Of a stretch of DNA of 64,000 nucleotides, positions 25,969 through 39,100 are shown piece after piece (the first letter of the stretch is position 1; each line of letters opens with the position of its first letter). Below the pieces are notes generated by a model. That model saw nothing but the letters and a program-made list of their open reading frames with translations, was not told the origin of the DNA and searched no databases. The position numbers and the translations under genes are program-made. Source of the DNA: Branchiostoma floridae (taxonomy: Eukaryota; Chordata; Leptocardii; Amphioxiformes; Branchiostomatidae); assembly GCF_000003815.2 (NCBI RefSeq), contig NC_049980.1:23829948-23893947 (forward strand). The letters run 5' to 3'.

Positions 25969-26068
25969 NNNNNNNNNNNNNNNNNNNNNNNNNNNNNNNN
26001 NNNNNNNNNNNNNNNNNNNNNNNNNNNNNNNNNNNNNNNNNNNNNNNNNNNNNNNNNNNNNNNNNNNN
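25969..26068. other. Assembly gap (100 N)
   Basis: A run of N; the flanks show no repeat relation. Confidence 0.99.
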
Positions 26069-26936
26069 GCGCTTTGTGTGCTAGAGCTACGATTCTCGGA
26101 AACGCAAAGAGATTCTCCAATATGGGGACAGCATATCTTGCCATGACGCCCTCTTTGTCGTCATGAAATCATTTTGGATTGACTTAGCATTTTAGCATTC
26201 GATTTGAAATGCACGTAAGTGAGCACCCGTGAGTGAGCTATGTGCATACATACGAAATGGTAATCCTACAATCCTCTAGGAACAACAGACCAAGAGAGTG
26301 CTGTTGTCTATCAAGATTTATGTGCAGAGATAAGCCGCAGTGACTTATGGGTCGTGACCTGGGATATGTTTGATATATCGACCATAAATGCTTTGTCGGC
26401 GTTAATCGCGATAAGCAAGCCAGGGTGGGAAGGGCAAGCACTGCCGGTTTATAGTGAAGACGGACGGCTGATCCGTGAAGGTAATACTCCTCCGTCTTGA
26501 CTGAACTTCTGTCGGCGTACCGACGCTCTGGGGGTCTCTGAACACTTTACCTTCATGAGTTAGGTGCCGTTGCGGTACAACATGAAAAATGCAAAGTTTC
26601 TGAGAAAAAGTTCCTTTGTTCTCGTAAAAACTGCTGCCGCGTCGTGATCTCGAGTGCTTAGTAACCAGACTAATTATCTTCGTTGAAGTGTACGTGTAGC
26701 GAGCAGCTTATGACTATGGCCTGTTTTGTTTACAAATGTCTAGATCTGTCATTCACCCTACACTTCTCTTTATTCTTTGTTTCTGTGTGCGGACTATTGC
26801 AGTGACACGTGCACTTTGAACAAACTGAAGAGTGTCATTCAAGTTGTCCTGAAATCTTTCAAACCTCATATTCAAAAGGACGGAAAAGACATCAATAAGC
26901 AGGCGACCTTCCACATCCCAACCCTATGGGCGTCTT

Positions 26937-27036
26937 NNNNNNNNNNNNNNNNNNNNNNNNNNNNNNNNNNNNNNNNNNNNNNNNNNNNNNNNNNNNNNNN
27001 NNNNNNNNNNNNNNNNNNNNNNNNNNNNNNNNNNNN
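26937..27036. other. Assembly gap (100 N)
   Basis: A run of N that ends 47 bases before the acceptor of the candidate first PDE10 coding exon, so it may hide part of the upstream intron or an exon. Confidence 0.99.
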
Positions 27037-27085
27037 CATATTGACATGTTGCTTTTGCTTACGATTTTCCGTCTTTCCCACAGAC

Positions 27086-27148
27086 ATGTCCGGCTCCAGG
27101 AGACCGAATGCCGGGCTGCTAAAGCGGACATCGTCACTGAAAATCGGG
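27086..27148 (+). CDS. PDE10A: Candidate first coding exon of PDE10
   Basis: A very strong pyrimidine-rich acceptor (ending CCCACAG at 27083) is followed after two bases by an ATG, 21 codons and a donor GTAGGA at 27149. The peptide starts [10 protein letters not shown] and ends KRTSSLKIG. The exon ends in phase 0, matching a possible acceptor at 27861-27862 (CCGCTGTCAG), which would join it to RYTGPDK; human PDE10A also has an RY at this point. The KRTSS motif is a basophilic-kinase (PKA-like) consensus. The donor is only moderate. The alternative is that translation starts at the ATG at 27842. Confidence 0.45.
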
Positions 27149-30100
27149 GTAGGACCTCCGCGGTACATACTGCCGCCTTGCTGATGGAAATACAGGGAAA
27201 ATATGATAACATTAACTTTTTTGTAGGATACATTTTACACACTGATACTTGAAAGATCAGAGTACATTATATCACTAGCATCTTTTTGTGATGGCAACAG
27301 CATGGGGTTCCAGAGAATCGAACGTCCTATGCAACAGGCAGCTATTTGTTTTGTTGTAGCATTTGCGTTGTGAATTAATCTTCACCGCTGGTTGAAGTTA
27401 GGCTCCAGGCCATGACTCATGCTATAATACTACAAGTCTGCCTGATAATAGATTTTGTAGCCACTTTCATTAAAGCTTGCAGCTGGAGAGTAGGTTATGG
27501 ATCAATTAGACTCGTTTTGATGAGATTACAGTCCAAATCAGGACGATGCCTTATACTATCTTCCCTGGGTACCATCCTCCGTATTTACCACAGGCTCTGC
27601 CTTTCACTTGCAAGGCGACCGCCAGCTCTTACATGTAAAGTCGACAATGAACCAATGTTTGCGCTCCCTTGACGCTTGCGACAGCTTGCTTTAAAGCAAC
27701 GGAGATCAAACACTAGTGACGCATGTTTGTATCAATCAATATTAGGACCACACGTACCATCTAGCAACACGGTAGTCTGGAGCTTATCCCTTGTAAAATC
27801 AGTAAGTAGAGAATTTTGAAAGGTTTGAAACTATTTCAAAAATGTCGTCTTTCCGCTGTCAGCGCTACACCGGCCCGGACAAGCGGGAACACCTCCATGA
27901 GCTGACCGAGCAGATCGGGACTCACCCCAACCACCTGCTGCTGCTGTACGAGATGACGCTCAGCATCAAAATAGGTATGCCTACAGCATGCGTATAAGCC
28001 TTTTCACAGAGATCAGACGCTTGTGAGGCGACGGGTAAAGACACACAAAAAGACAACAAGAACCGTCTGGACCAAATCGAAACAACGGTCGAGACCGTCG
28101 AGACAAGGACTGTTTTCTTTTTCGAGGCCTTTACCTTTGACACATTACCTAAAATTCCTAGAGAGAAGGGAAGGGAAGGGGAAGGGGAAGGGGAAGGGAA
28201 ATGGAAATGGAAAGGGGAAGGGGAAGGGGAAGGGGAAGGGGAAGGGGGAGGGGAAGGGGCAGGGAAATTGGCCGTGAATGACGACTGTTCTTTCCTTCAC
28301 ATACAGCCACTAACGCTGATGGCTTCAACGCGTATGGGATAGACGACAACGGAGAGGTACTACTTAGTTTGTGATTATTCTCTTATGTTAATAAAGCTAA
28401 ATATGACATATGTCAATACGAGCGATCGCTGTTGTTGTTTATATCCAGGGTATTGGACGGTTGTTGCCTACCAGGACGTCAGTGGATTGGATCAAAAATT
28501 GATATTCAAATTAGCGGCTCAAATTACTGGTTAATATGTAAATCAATCCTTAGCCAAACACCTGCTTTTTGCCTACCACTGCGTCACCGTGACATCATCG
28601 CGATCGCTCGTATAAGTGTTTTGTATACTTAAGTGTTGCGTGAGATTTCAATGCTTCTTTGTTTTGCTGGAAAGATATGCATCTGAAACCCGCCTCGAAT
28701 CAATCAAATCAAATCGTGATGAAATGGAGTCTGATTATCACTATGATTGAATGTCCCCTTCCAACCATTTCCATCCTCAAATCGATGATGTTGTCCTTTC
28801 CAGGAGATTTTCCTGATCATTCCAGACGCGCTGGAGCCGGAGTAAGTCTGACACATTATTCACCGTCTGTGGTCATGACACACCTGACGTGATTGGCGAC
28901 AGGTCATGTTACTCTGTGACGTCATCTACAAGTCACTGTCAGTGTCACTGGCAAGTTGGCGTCGTGTAACGTTACATGTAGGATATCGATTCGAATTGGT
29001 CCCGTTCTTCCAAGTAACGGCCATTAACATACCCTTCAGATAGTCACGGAAAGACCGGGGTCGTAACAGCTGCTTTGCCGCATTGGCTGTTTCATCATCA
29101 TCACATCTGTTTCATCATCACACCTTGAAATGACCATTTTGACCATGAAGTTAAGATCATTCCATCATGACACACTCTGCTCAAGAAACCTTTCATAACG
29201 TACAGGAATAGATGATGATTGGCACGTACAATTATGTGTGTCGCGAGCATTGTGGATGACATGTACTGTGCTCATGTGCAAGGTTCCCAGTGAAACGTTG
29301 TAGAGCGTCGGATGTCAATTGGACACAGAAAAGAGATAATCACAACTAGGTATTTGATTAGTCAGCTTCATTTCAATACAGTTGATGAATCCTGACAGAA
29401 GTTGAAGTCATTGTCCCTGTAGATTCCTCTGTTTCAACACCCGTAAGCGTGAAAACTATCAAATCATACACAGGGCCACTATAACTTTTGTTCCTTACAT
29501 GGTATGATTATTGGTGCATCGTTGTTCCCACCCCACACAGAGAGAGTGACGAGGAGGTGTCGGCGCCATCATGGCCGGTGTGTGAGGGGACAACTGTAGC
29601 CGCCTTCGTCGCCGCCACGTCTCAACCGGTCAAGACAACACATGTTCTTGGGGTACGGATTTACACACCGGGACAGCCCTTCATAAAGTTTCGCAGATTT
29701 TCCATCTAACAAACAAAGGTTTTTCAGCGAATCACCAAGTAATACAGTGTTTTGGCAGTTTAGGGGAAAACATATAATGAAATGACAGGATGATGATGTA
29801 GTGAAAATGAGTCGTCTGATTTGTTGTCAGACGGGTAGGAAGTTTGGAGGTGATAAAATGTATTTTCCTGTAATTCTTCTCGGCAACTCCATACAAGTGA
29901 AACGCACATACCCAGCAACCCTTCCTTGTCCGTCCCAGTGCACAGTGATCAGAGATGGTGCTGTATATGTGGTACAGTACATGCACCATGAGACCATTAA
30001 AACTAATGGGGCTTTGCTTCTGTTGGGTCGATATTTCCTCTGGAAGCAAATCGTACGTGACCCGTGAATCTGAAAAGACGAATTATGCCAGCATTTCTGT

Positions 30101-33100
30101 AACATAACTGCGGAAAAATGTTGCGACCACCTTCCAATTTCTTCAGGTCTCATTTTCGCAGTTAGGTACCAAAACTAGAGCTTTACATTGATGAAGGACA
30201 TCCATCCGAGTGAGTGAGTAAGTGAGTGAGTGAGTGAGTGAGTGAGTGAGTGAGTGAGTGAGTGAGTGAGTGAGTGAGTGAGTGAGTGAGTGAGAGTGAG
30301 TGAGAGTGAATGAGTGAGTGAGTAAGGGAGTGAGTGAGTGAGTGAGTGAGTGAGTGAGTGAGTGAGTGAGTGAGTGAGTGAGTGAGTGAGTGAGTGAGTG
30401 AGTGAGTGAGTGAGTGAGTGAGTGAGTGAATTCTGAAAGTGACGCACAGTTCACTGAGGTACCTGGTTTACACTGAGTGCTTCCTCCACAGCACGACCAG
30501 TACCCAGAAGGCCTGGGGGCCAACTGTGCTGCAGCCAGCTCCATCCTCTGCCTGCCCATCCTGAGGTCCAACGGAACCCTGGGGGGTAAGGATGTGTGAC
30601 TGTGTTGTGTTTCACAGGAAATTCTTAAAAATTGTCCAACGGATAAAGAACAGAAATAAGCAGAAAGAAAGAAAACAAAGGTCGAGAGCAAAAAAAGTGA
30701 AATTAAGTCATAATAAACAAACAGAAATTTGTCATGTTCACTGAATCCATATGTTTCATCTCAGCGCCTAGGAACAGAACGCGGAGAAGGCATTTTTCTT
30801 AGATTCAAGGACATCTTTGATTTTTGTTGCTCATACATGTACTTGTTTCAACAGGTATTGCCGAGCTGTACAGGACCATAGGGAGCCATGCTTTCAGTGA
30901 CGAAGAAGAAGAAGTGAGTTATGATATTCAAATATTCAAACATGCCATACCCGTTAAATGAACAGATGACTTAGATCTACAGATATGGATATTTGCTCAC
31001 ACGATAAATTCAAAGTTGCGCATGTGCGGTGTGTAATATTCAGCACGAAGAAAGCGTTCCTCGGCGCTTAAGTGCATCAAAGATTGCCGCTCGTGGTGAC
31101 GTGAATGTTCATTAACCTCCGTAATGATGCAATTTCGCAACGTCAAAGCCGACCTTCCGCAAGCTGTTATTTCAAGATGAAAGAAATGGACAATCAATGC
31201 TAGAGCGCTCAACGCTTCTACAACATTGGTCGTGACATGTGTTACAAGTACCGGTTCTAACAGATTTTTAACTCGTGCGATTTGAACCCAAGCATACACG
31301 GCTAGACGTTAATGTTATTGAAACGTAGACATAAGAAGATACCTTTTAACAGCAGTGGCAATTTGTATCATCCCGATTATAAAGGACAAACGCACAAGTG
31401 GTTGTTATAGTTGTATAATGGATTCCATGGCTTCCAACTGTGTCTGGGAGAGAAATGCTTCACGCTCGTGGAGCTTGGTAACATTCTAGTAGTAGTCTAA
31501 GCTGATTTTGGGAGAGGCGACTGTGCAGTAGAGGCTACCCCAAACCTGGCCTTAACCCTAACCCCGACCCAGACATTTGTCAAACCGTAACCCTAACGCA
31601 GGCCCTAGCCCTAACCACAGCTCTACACAAGCACACTACTCGCAAAAATCTGGCGCAACGTCGGGTCCATAAAATTGGGGTGGCGCCCAATACTCGTGAC
31701 AGTGTGACACAATATCGCACAACCCTTGCTCCTGTGGCTGTTTTCAGAGAAATGCGATTTGAAGTAAAGATATTGTCCCATCTTGTCCGTCCTCAGACAG
31801 CCAACACCATCCTGTTGTGGGGAGGGCTGGCCCTGCATAACGCGGAGATGGTCGATATGATGATGAAACAGAAACAGCTGAATGACTTCTTGTTGTCGGT
31901 CACAAGGTGAGACATCACAATACATTTAAATCAGGACTGTTTGCATCTAGATAACATTCACTTATATACAGAATTAGGAGGCAATGTTGTTTCTTTGCAG
32001 TCTTTTTTATCATGATTTGATAAAAGAACAGTTCAGCACCAAGGACAGGTCCGAGTTTTGTACTGTAAAGAAATCTATTTAGCAGTTCTATCATGCAATA
32101 TTCTTGTTTTTAGCATGTTTCTAACGAAACAAACTTCGAAGAGTCAGTGTTAAACCGTTGAGCTTAAATATCAGCTTGTTTCACAATCTGAATACTTAAT
32201 TGCCCTTTGTCGGTCTCTGTAGGTCCATCTTCCAGGACATCGTCAGTATGGACACCGTCATCATGAAGATTATGGTAATTCTCCATCTCATTCTCTGATA
32301 GCTGCTGAGTTGAAATCCATTCAACGGATTAGTACATGCAGTGTCATTGATAGTTTTATGACGTGATTATGGCGAGGGTTTTTATGTAAAGATTTGGTAC
32401 GACCCACTTCCGGTTATTGAAATTGCACATGTATGATGATACAAACATCTTTAGTATCTCTACAGTACAAAATTCTCTCTTTTCAAAATTGCAACACTGA
32501 CTTAGTATTGCCTCTTATCATAAGATTCAATGCGTTGCTTCACCCTAAATACACCATGTCTGTTTATGGCTATCAGTTATGAGTGCCACTAAATGTTCTA
32601 CAGCGTGATTCCAGCGTACTTGCGGTGTGCTTGATGCTGTACATCAGCATGGTGTAGGAGTACAGTGTGTCTTTATTTTAAGGTTAACATAGCGAATTAA
32701 CATTACCATGGACCTTATCATGCATTCACCAGGTCATATTTTTCTGTTCTAATAGAACCACGCCCAGAAGCTGGTGACTGCTGATCGCGCCTCGCTTTTC
32801 CTTGTTGACAGCAAAACCAACGAGTTGTACGCCCGGATCTTTGACGTTGGGAGTGATGTGAGCCTGGACGAACCCGAGGGAGAAAAAGTAGAAAGGAAGG
32901 AAATAAGGTAAGAAGAATAACTGTCTCTTCCCACGTCGTCTTGCACAACATTCAGCCCAACGCGTTTGTGTGCCCAATGTTTTCAAAATGGCGGGCAAAA
33001 AATAAGGTCAAAGTTGTCGATCCCAGAATGCAATTTATTGATGGTTAGGCTGCGGTGCGTTCAGCAGTACATGTGGTTTTGTTTCTTTATTGTATGGTTA

Positions 33101-36100
33101 TTCAACACAGTTTGAATGTAATCATAATAGAACTAAATTACATGTAGCTCTCATTTATTTGCGTTGGGATCTCACGGAATGCCAAAATCGATAAGCAATT
33201 ACAACGTTACCACCGGCAGCGTTCACCTGAAGTCGTTTGCAGGAACAGTACATGTAGCTAATTCCTTCCTGGCAGCTAATTGGACTTGTATGGTAGATAC
33301 TGGAGAAGACCGATGCTGACAGGCACGACAATATCAATTTGTGCGGAAGCGTGTATACGTGCTAGCAAGTGCACCAAAATAGATTCTCAGGGACATTTCA
33401 CTTACTGTCAACAACGGGCATGATGAAACCTTATTTAGAACCGTTGTGTGCAAGCACTTGGGACTTAAAGGTGTACTTAAATAGATTTATCATCATTATA
33501 TATTCTATTACTTTGGTTTAGTCTCGCAACGCGGCAGTATAGTCAAAAGTATCAACTGTTCTTCTTCATTTTCCACAGCCTTTTTACATTCATTTAATGT
33601 ATTTATCACTTGTCATCTATGTCTATGTCTATCCCTTCATTAACTTCATTTCTTAAATAAGATTGGCTTTCAACCGTAGGGAAGTTCCGCGTAATTGATG
33701 TAGACAGAAACATAGAGTTGATAAACATTTTGCACACCTGCACATTTTCAGTAGGAGGGCGTCCTACACTGTGGAGGAGTTTGGACGAGATTTATCACAC
33801 ATGAACAGGAATGACATCAGGTAACACACGGACATGGCGACACGTCAGCAGGTCCAGCACTCCTAACAAATGGTTGTTGAAGATTTTGCCCAGTAGTCTG
33901 TAGTTTCACACAGCGTTTTCTTGCCGTCCTCGCTCTTGTGTCATTCTAGTAGAGTGTAGTTTCCTGAACCAATACCGTACTTATCATAGATTTTTAAAGT
34001 CCAGTCCACCAACCTGAAAGTCACAAGAGAAACGAGAAACGTGATCGTCAAGTAGAAGTGGATACTGCTACCCCCTCCCCCCTCACCTGCCCCACACCAC
34101 CGTTTTAACCGTTTGAAACTGACCCTACCTACCCAGACTCTAACCGTCTTATTCATGATAACGTGTACACCTTCATGTATACGTTCACCAATGAACTGAT
34201 AACCTACCAACTGTCCACTCCCATCCACGCGTAAATTACAGATTTCTTTCCGTTTGGGGATTCTTATCATAACACGTCTTTAATCGAGCCATCAGCATGT
34301 GCGTCAGCGCTTTTAGATATCATTGATTTGTACTGTCCCTGTGTTAGATGACGTGTCATTATCATATCATATGTGTTTTAGTTAAAGTTATACAAGGCTC
34401 AAGATTCGATGAAGTGAAGGGCAGACGCTGTGCACGAAGCACCTGTCTAAATCTTTACGATGTGTTTCCGTTTTCTCACTGTGTAGGTTTCCAATGGACA
34501 GGGGCATCGGCGGCCATGTAGCCACGACCGGAGAGACTCTCAACATCAAAGACGCGTATCAGGACGGTCGCTTTAACAGGTACAGCATGGACATAATAGC
34601 ATAGTTCAGCGGTGTTATACTTGTTGTATTTATCATACATGACATATATTTTGTATTTTCGCGACAAACTTCATCTAAGGAAAATAGTCTTAAATGACGC
34701 GTAATATGATATAATATGCAATACATGCCTTATCAGCAAGGAGGCACTGCAAACTGTTTCATACATATTTTTCAGGGACGTGGACTTACAGACTGGCTAC
34801 CACACAAAGACCATTCTGTGTATGCCTATCTACAACAGGGGAAGGTACGGAGAGTGTCTTTCCATGACATCTATTCCATTTTGTAATTCATGAATAGCAC
34901 AATCATAACTTGCGCATGAACGACATCATAACAAATAGATTCTGAAGTAGCTATCATTTGATACTCCAGGTTCGTGCTGAACATTGCCTCGTTCCTGTGC
35001 CCTGTTATTAAAGCTGCAGCTTATCAAGATGTCACTGGGAGGCATTGCTTCCACGTCTGTAATATAACAGCTCTGTTCATAACCTCGTTCATAAAATTTT
35101 GAACAGCACTGCAGTTCTCCCAAAATCCCACGGTGGCGCTTTAAACATACATGTCCCTGGTCCTGAAAGTGCTGTGGTTAGTTCCATGTAAAAACGCCCT
35201 CACATTTCTGCCACAGAATATTAACGTCAAAGCGTCTCATGGTTAGAGAAAGCTTTTGGATTACTGATAAGGTAACCAGGAATGTACTTATACAGTGTAT
35301 ATACTGTATGGTTAAAATGAAGAAACCCTATGGCTATTGTCCTGTACGTTAAACTTCAGAAACAATTGTACGGTATGGTATGATACGTCCATTAATCAGC
35401 ATGTGAAGACCACTTTCCTTTTCTGACTCATGTGCCCTTTCATTGCAACAAGATGGAGCTAGAACACTCCAGAATACCCAAGGATTATAACGGCTCTTTC
35501 ATGAGTTGTGGACAAGCTGTTTGGCTAGGTGCTCTTCTGCGCCTTCAGCTGCAACATGTAGTACACATCAAAGCGGGTCAGACAGGCCGTCACCATCCAT
35601 CTCTGCCCACCAGCCATTAGAAGTAACCCGACACGACGCAACTTCGCGCGGTAGATGAAAAAGGCAATTCCAATCAAGAACGGCCCTCCTCGCACGGAAT
35701 TCCCCGAATGCCTATCAAGCATTAATAACTCTATACAGACAGGCTTTGGTACTTTGAGCTATTAGGTCTTTTCATAAGTGCTTTAAACTTTACTTGTAAG
35801 CTGTTCTCTCTGAGTGAGTCTGTATGAAAATAATGCGTTTGGTGTGCTAAGCCGTCAGAGAGATTATCTCTTTGAGTAAAGGTTGTTAAGTAAGCGATAT
35901 CTCTCTTACCTTTACAATCATTAAGTCGGAAAGTGTTTACTTACCCCGTGGATGTGCCCTGATAAGACTTAATGCCGTAGGAAAGCCATATAGACAAGTG
36001 TCTAGTTATGAAAGACAACATCCGCAACATGTGATAGTGTGGTGTTAACTGTGATGTCGGTTTTTGGGAAGCGTCTCAATTACTTTCATAGTGTCAATTT

Positions 36101-39100
36101 TCTTGCTAATAGACCACAAATAGAGATGCAGAGAACCATCACCATATGATGGAATTACAAAGCAGAAAGGCTGACCGAGATGTATTGTGAAACATCGCGA
36201 ACGTAGATTTCAGCAGCTATTTTCGATGCTCTCTTTCTTGATGTAGTTTTGATAAATGGCACCCAAGCTACGGTGCCAAAGCGTTGCATGAAGCTGCATT
36301 TTTTCTAAATCATATAACTTCTACTGTTGATGAACTGGAGTTTAATCGCCGCTATTAGAACCGAATTTGTCATTTTGAAATATTTTAGTTAACAGTCTTT
36401 ATGGCTAGCTTTACTTTCTCATCTAACCAATGACATCTATCTTAAACTGTTAAACGCCGTGCCAACACCGCTATAATGGAGTAGTGAGACCACAGTTATG
36501 CCTAACTACACAAGTTTGTGTCCTGGTCACAATTCATCACGTCTCCACAAAAATGCGGGGTAATTAAGCCTCCACCCTGAATCATCGCCCGTCCACATCC
36601 ATTGTCGGTAACCTGATAGTTTAAGAGTTTTGCCGTTTAGCGGGACGTCAGGGTTGGTACGTGTCACGGAATTCCCTCGTCACAAATCACCGGCGACTCA
36701 CCGCGGGAACAGCGTCTCGGGGGAAGCAAGGAGCAACTTTTCTGTCCTGGAAGAAGTTTTGGGAAGTCTTTGTCATAGACTTGGAACCCTGCCAAGATGG
36801 TTATCAGCGTTTTACTGGTTGATGGATATGTATGACTATAATTTGTAATAGTCAAACCGCCCCTCAGCACGATGGTGAACATCATGGCCAAATCAAACTG
36901 TGCGCTTTTAGTTTTATCAACAATTTCTAATACCTCCTTTCCACTAGTGTGGAGACTGCAATGCGACCAAAGACTTGACGGATCGCTCGACGTAGTTGAA
37001 GACCAATTTGTTTAACGTCTTATGTGTTTTGTTGTCTTTTAAACATACTTTTACATCTTGCACCACATATTCAACTTATAAAATCAAAGGTCACACAAAT
37101 CCAGTTTTGGTCGATACTGTCGTCGCTCCGCGATCGCCGTCTGGTGGAAAGGGAGCCTAAATGAACATATACATACATGTATCAAGAAAAATCCTTCTGA
37201 CTCAGTAGTACATGTATCTGTTTTATTCCTCTCCACATAACATGATTTTCTGTATACAGCAAAAATGTCCTTTTGCAAATGAGTACCCAGGAGTCCCGTG
37301 ATTTCTGTGCGGATGCCTGATGACTCTCCCCATCCTCTCCCGCCCAGAGGAGCCGTGTGTCAGACTAATTTGTTCCCCCATTCGTGAAGACCCTTCGGGG
37401 ACAAGCAGCGCCGTAACAGGATCCCATGTTTTACTTAATCATCAATTAGGGCGGTCGTTAATTTTTAATCACAGAGAAGCGAGCGGAGCGATGCACGCCA
37501 CACTGACAAACTGACGTTCCCACGGTGGCCATCCGGCAGACCGGCGCTGCGCTGGGGAGTTGTCAGGTCTAAATCCGTCACACCTGCAAATATACCCATC
37601 TACGCTTATCAGTGTGCTGTTGGGGAAAATATTCAGGCATTTATAGTTTACTTAAGAGCACTTTCTGATCGAGATGTGTCATTGTCCTACTTTTTGGCAA
37701 GAAACAACTGGAAAGGACAGATCTTACGTCTAGGATGGAAATATTGCTACAAAAATAACCATGTAAAATAATCACCTGTCTGGAATAGGTCTGCTTCTGG
37801 AATGACGTGCATAGACAGTCAGTGTTTTGGATTGAGCAGCGCCTTCAGAGACGCAACCGAACCAATCGGTGGTGAATCTCGCACAGTTTTTGTTGTCCAT
37901 ACGCAACTTATCTAAGTTTTACTTATCAATGAAGTTTATTGTACCCATCACTATTCCTTGGCACGGCGCTATCTACTGTCTATAGCCTGTTCGTTCTTCA
38001 ACCTCACTCACGTCGGGAAATCAATTCATGACCCTGTTACTCCGCAGCAGCATCGTTCTTCTATTGTTGTTCAATCAAACTTACACCCATTTCGCCAAGC
38101 GTTGTTGGCGTGTCGTCAAATAGGTTCCGTTCTAGTCAGGCTATCAATCACACAGTTGCCAACGTTGAACAATGAAGTACATTAGCCTAAACCACCGACA
38201 AGTCCGGCGCCACCCCATTCCATTGTCCTCCAATTATGCACCGGTAATTGTTGTAAAATGTCTTCATAAAATGCAGACGAGGAACCTAGCCCTTAAATCC
38301 TCTCCATACAGAAGCCCATTTGTCCATATTGTTTTGTAGCGGGCGCCCATTAATCTCCCAGGCGGTGTATTGTTGTCCGATTCTGTCTGCATTATGTGCG
38401 AGTTGTTCGCCATTGTGCGGCGCAACCTTCAGCGATGCGCGCCACACCCTCCCATCTGGTAGCTGGCGGGCGGCTAATGGCGCCGCCATTGTTCTGGTGC
38501 GAGAATGATGACTCCGTAAATAGAACGTAGCAGGTTTAAATATACAGACCCGCACGAAAAGCACAACAGAAGTAGCCTTGAAAGATTCGGAAAACGTAGT
38601 CAAAAAGAAAAAGTCAAAAGTCGTTTGCTCTCACCAACAAGAACACTGGCTACTGCCCGAATGATGTCCTAGCTAATCATTTTCTCGGTTGGACAAGTGA
38701 AAAATACTATGTCACATAAACTTTATATCATTTATCCGTTATTTATTTGACTATCAATTCTATATCTGTTGTTCAAAATATCGTTACATGTATGTAATGT
38801 GATGGAGTTGTAAAGCGTGATTCTTATGAAGTAGAAAAGTTGTAGACGATTTTAGCTACATTCAGTTATGGAAGGTTATGTGATATGTCTCATGTTTCAG
38901 GTATTTAGAAGTTATAACCTTGTCCCCTCCACCCTCCCTATAGCGTTATTGGTGTGGTACAGATGGTGAACAAACTAGCCGGGCCCTTCTCAACAGCAGG
39001 TAAGTACGAACATCAACGTGTCGAGTCAAAATAACTGTCTGTCTTGTGAAACACTGGCAATATGATTGGTGATCTGTAGTTAAAAGTAATGTCGTAGAAA

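Larger units (their letters stand above)
24734..27083. other. Region upstream of the PDE10 gene
   Basis: No protein-coding gene recognised, and two 100-N gaps interrupt it. Because the first recognised PDE10 exon starts at a splice acceptor, the promoter and at least one noncoding or N-terminal exon should lie in or beyond this region, but I cannot locate them by eye. Confidence 0.4.

Noticed and set aside
28158-28349. Leu-Pro repeat frame on the minus strand
   Set aside because: It is the complement of the polypurine tract at 28161-28267.
30143-30691. A 182-codon minus-strand frame rich in Ser-Leu-Thr-His repeats
   Set aside because: It is the translation of the (GTGA)n microsatellite and runs antisense over a PDE10 exon.
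30997-31299. A 100-codon minus-strand frame inside a PDE10 intron
   Set aside because: No recognisable domain and no splice or start support; probably chance.
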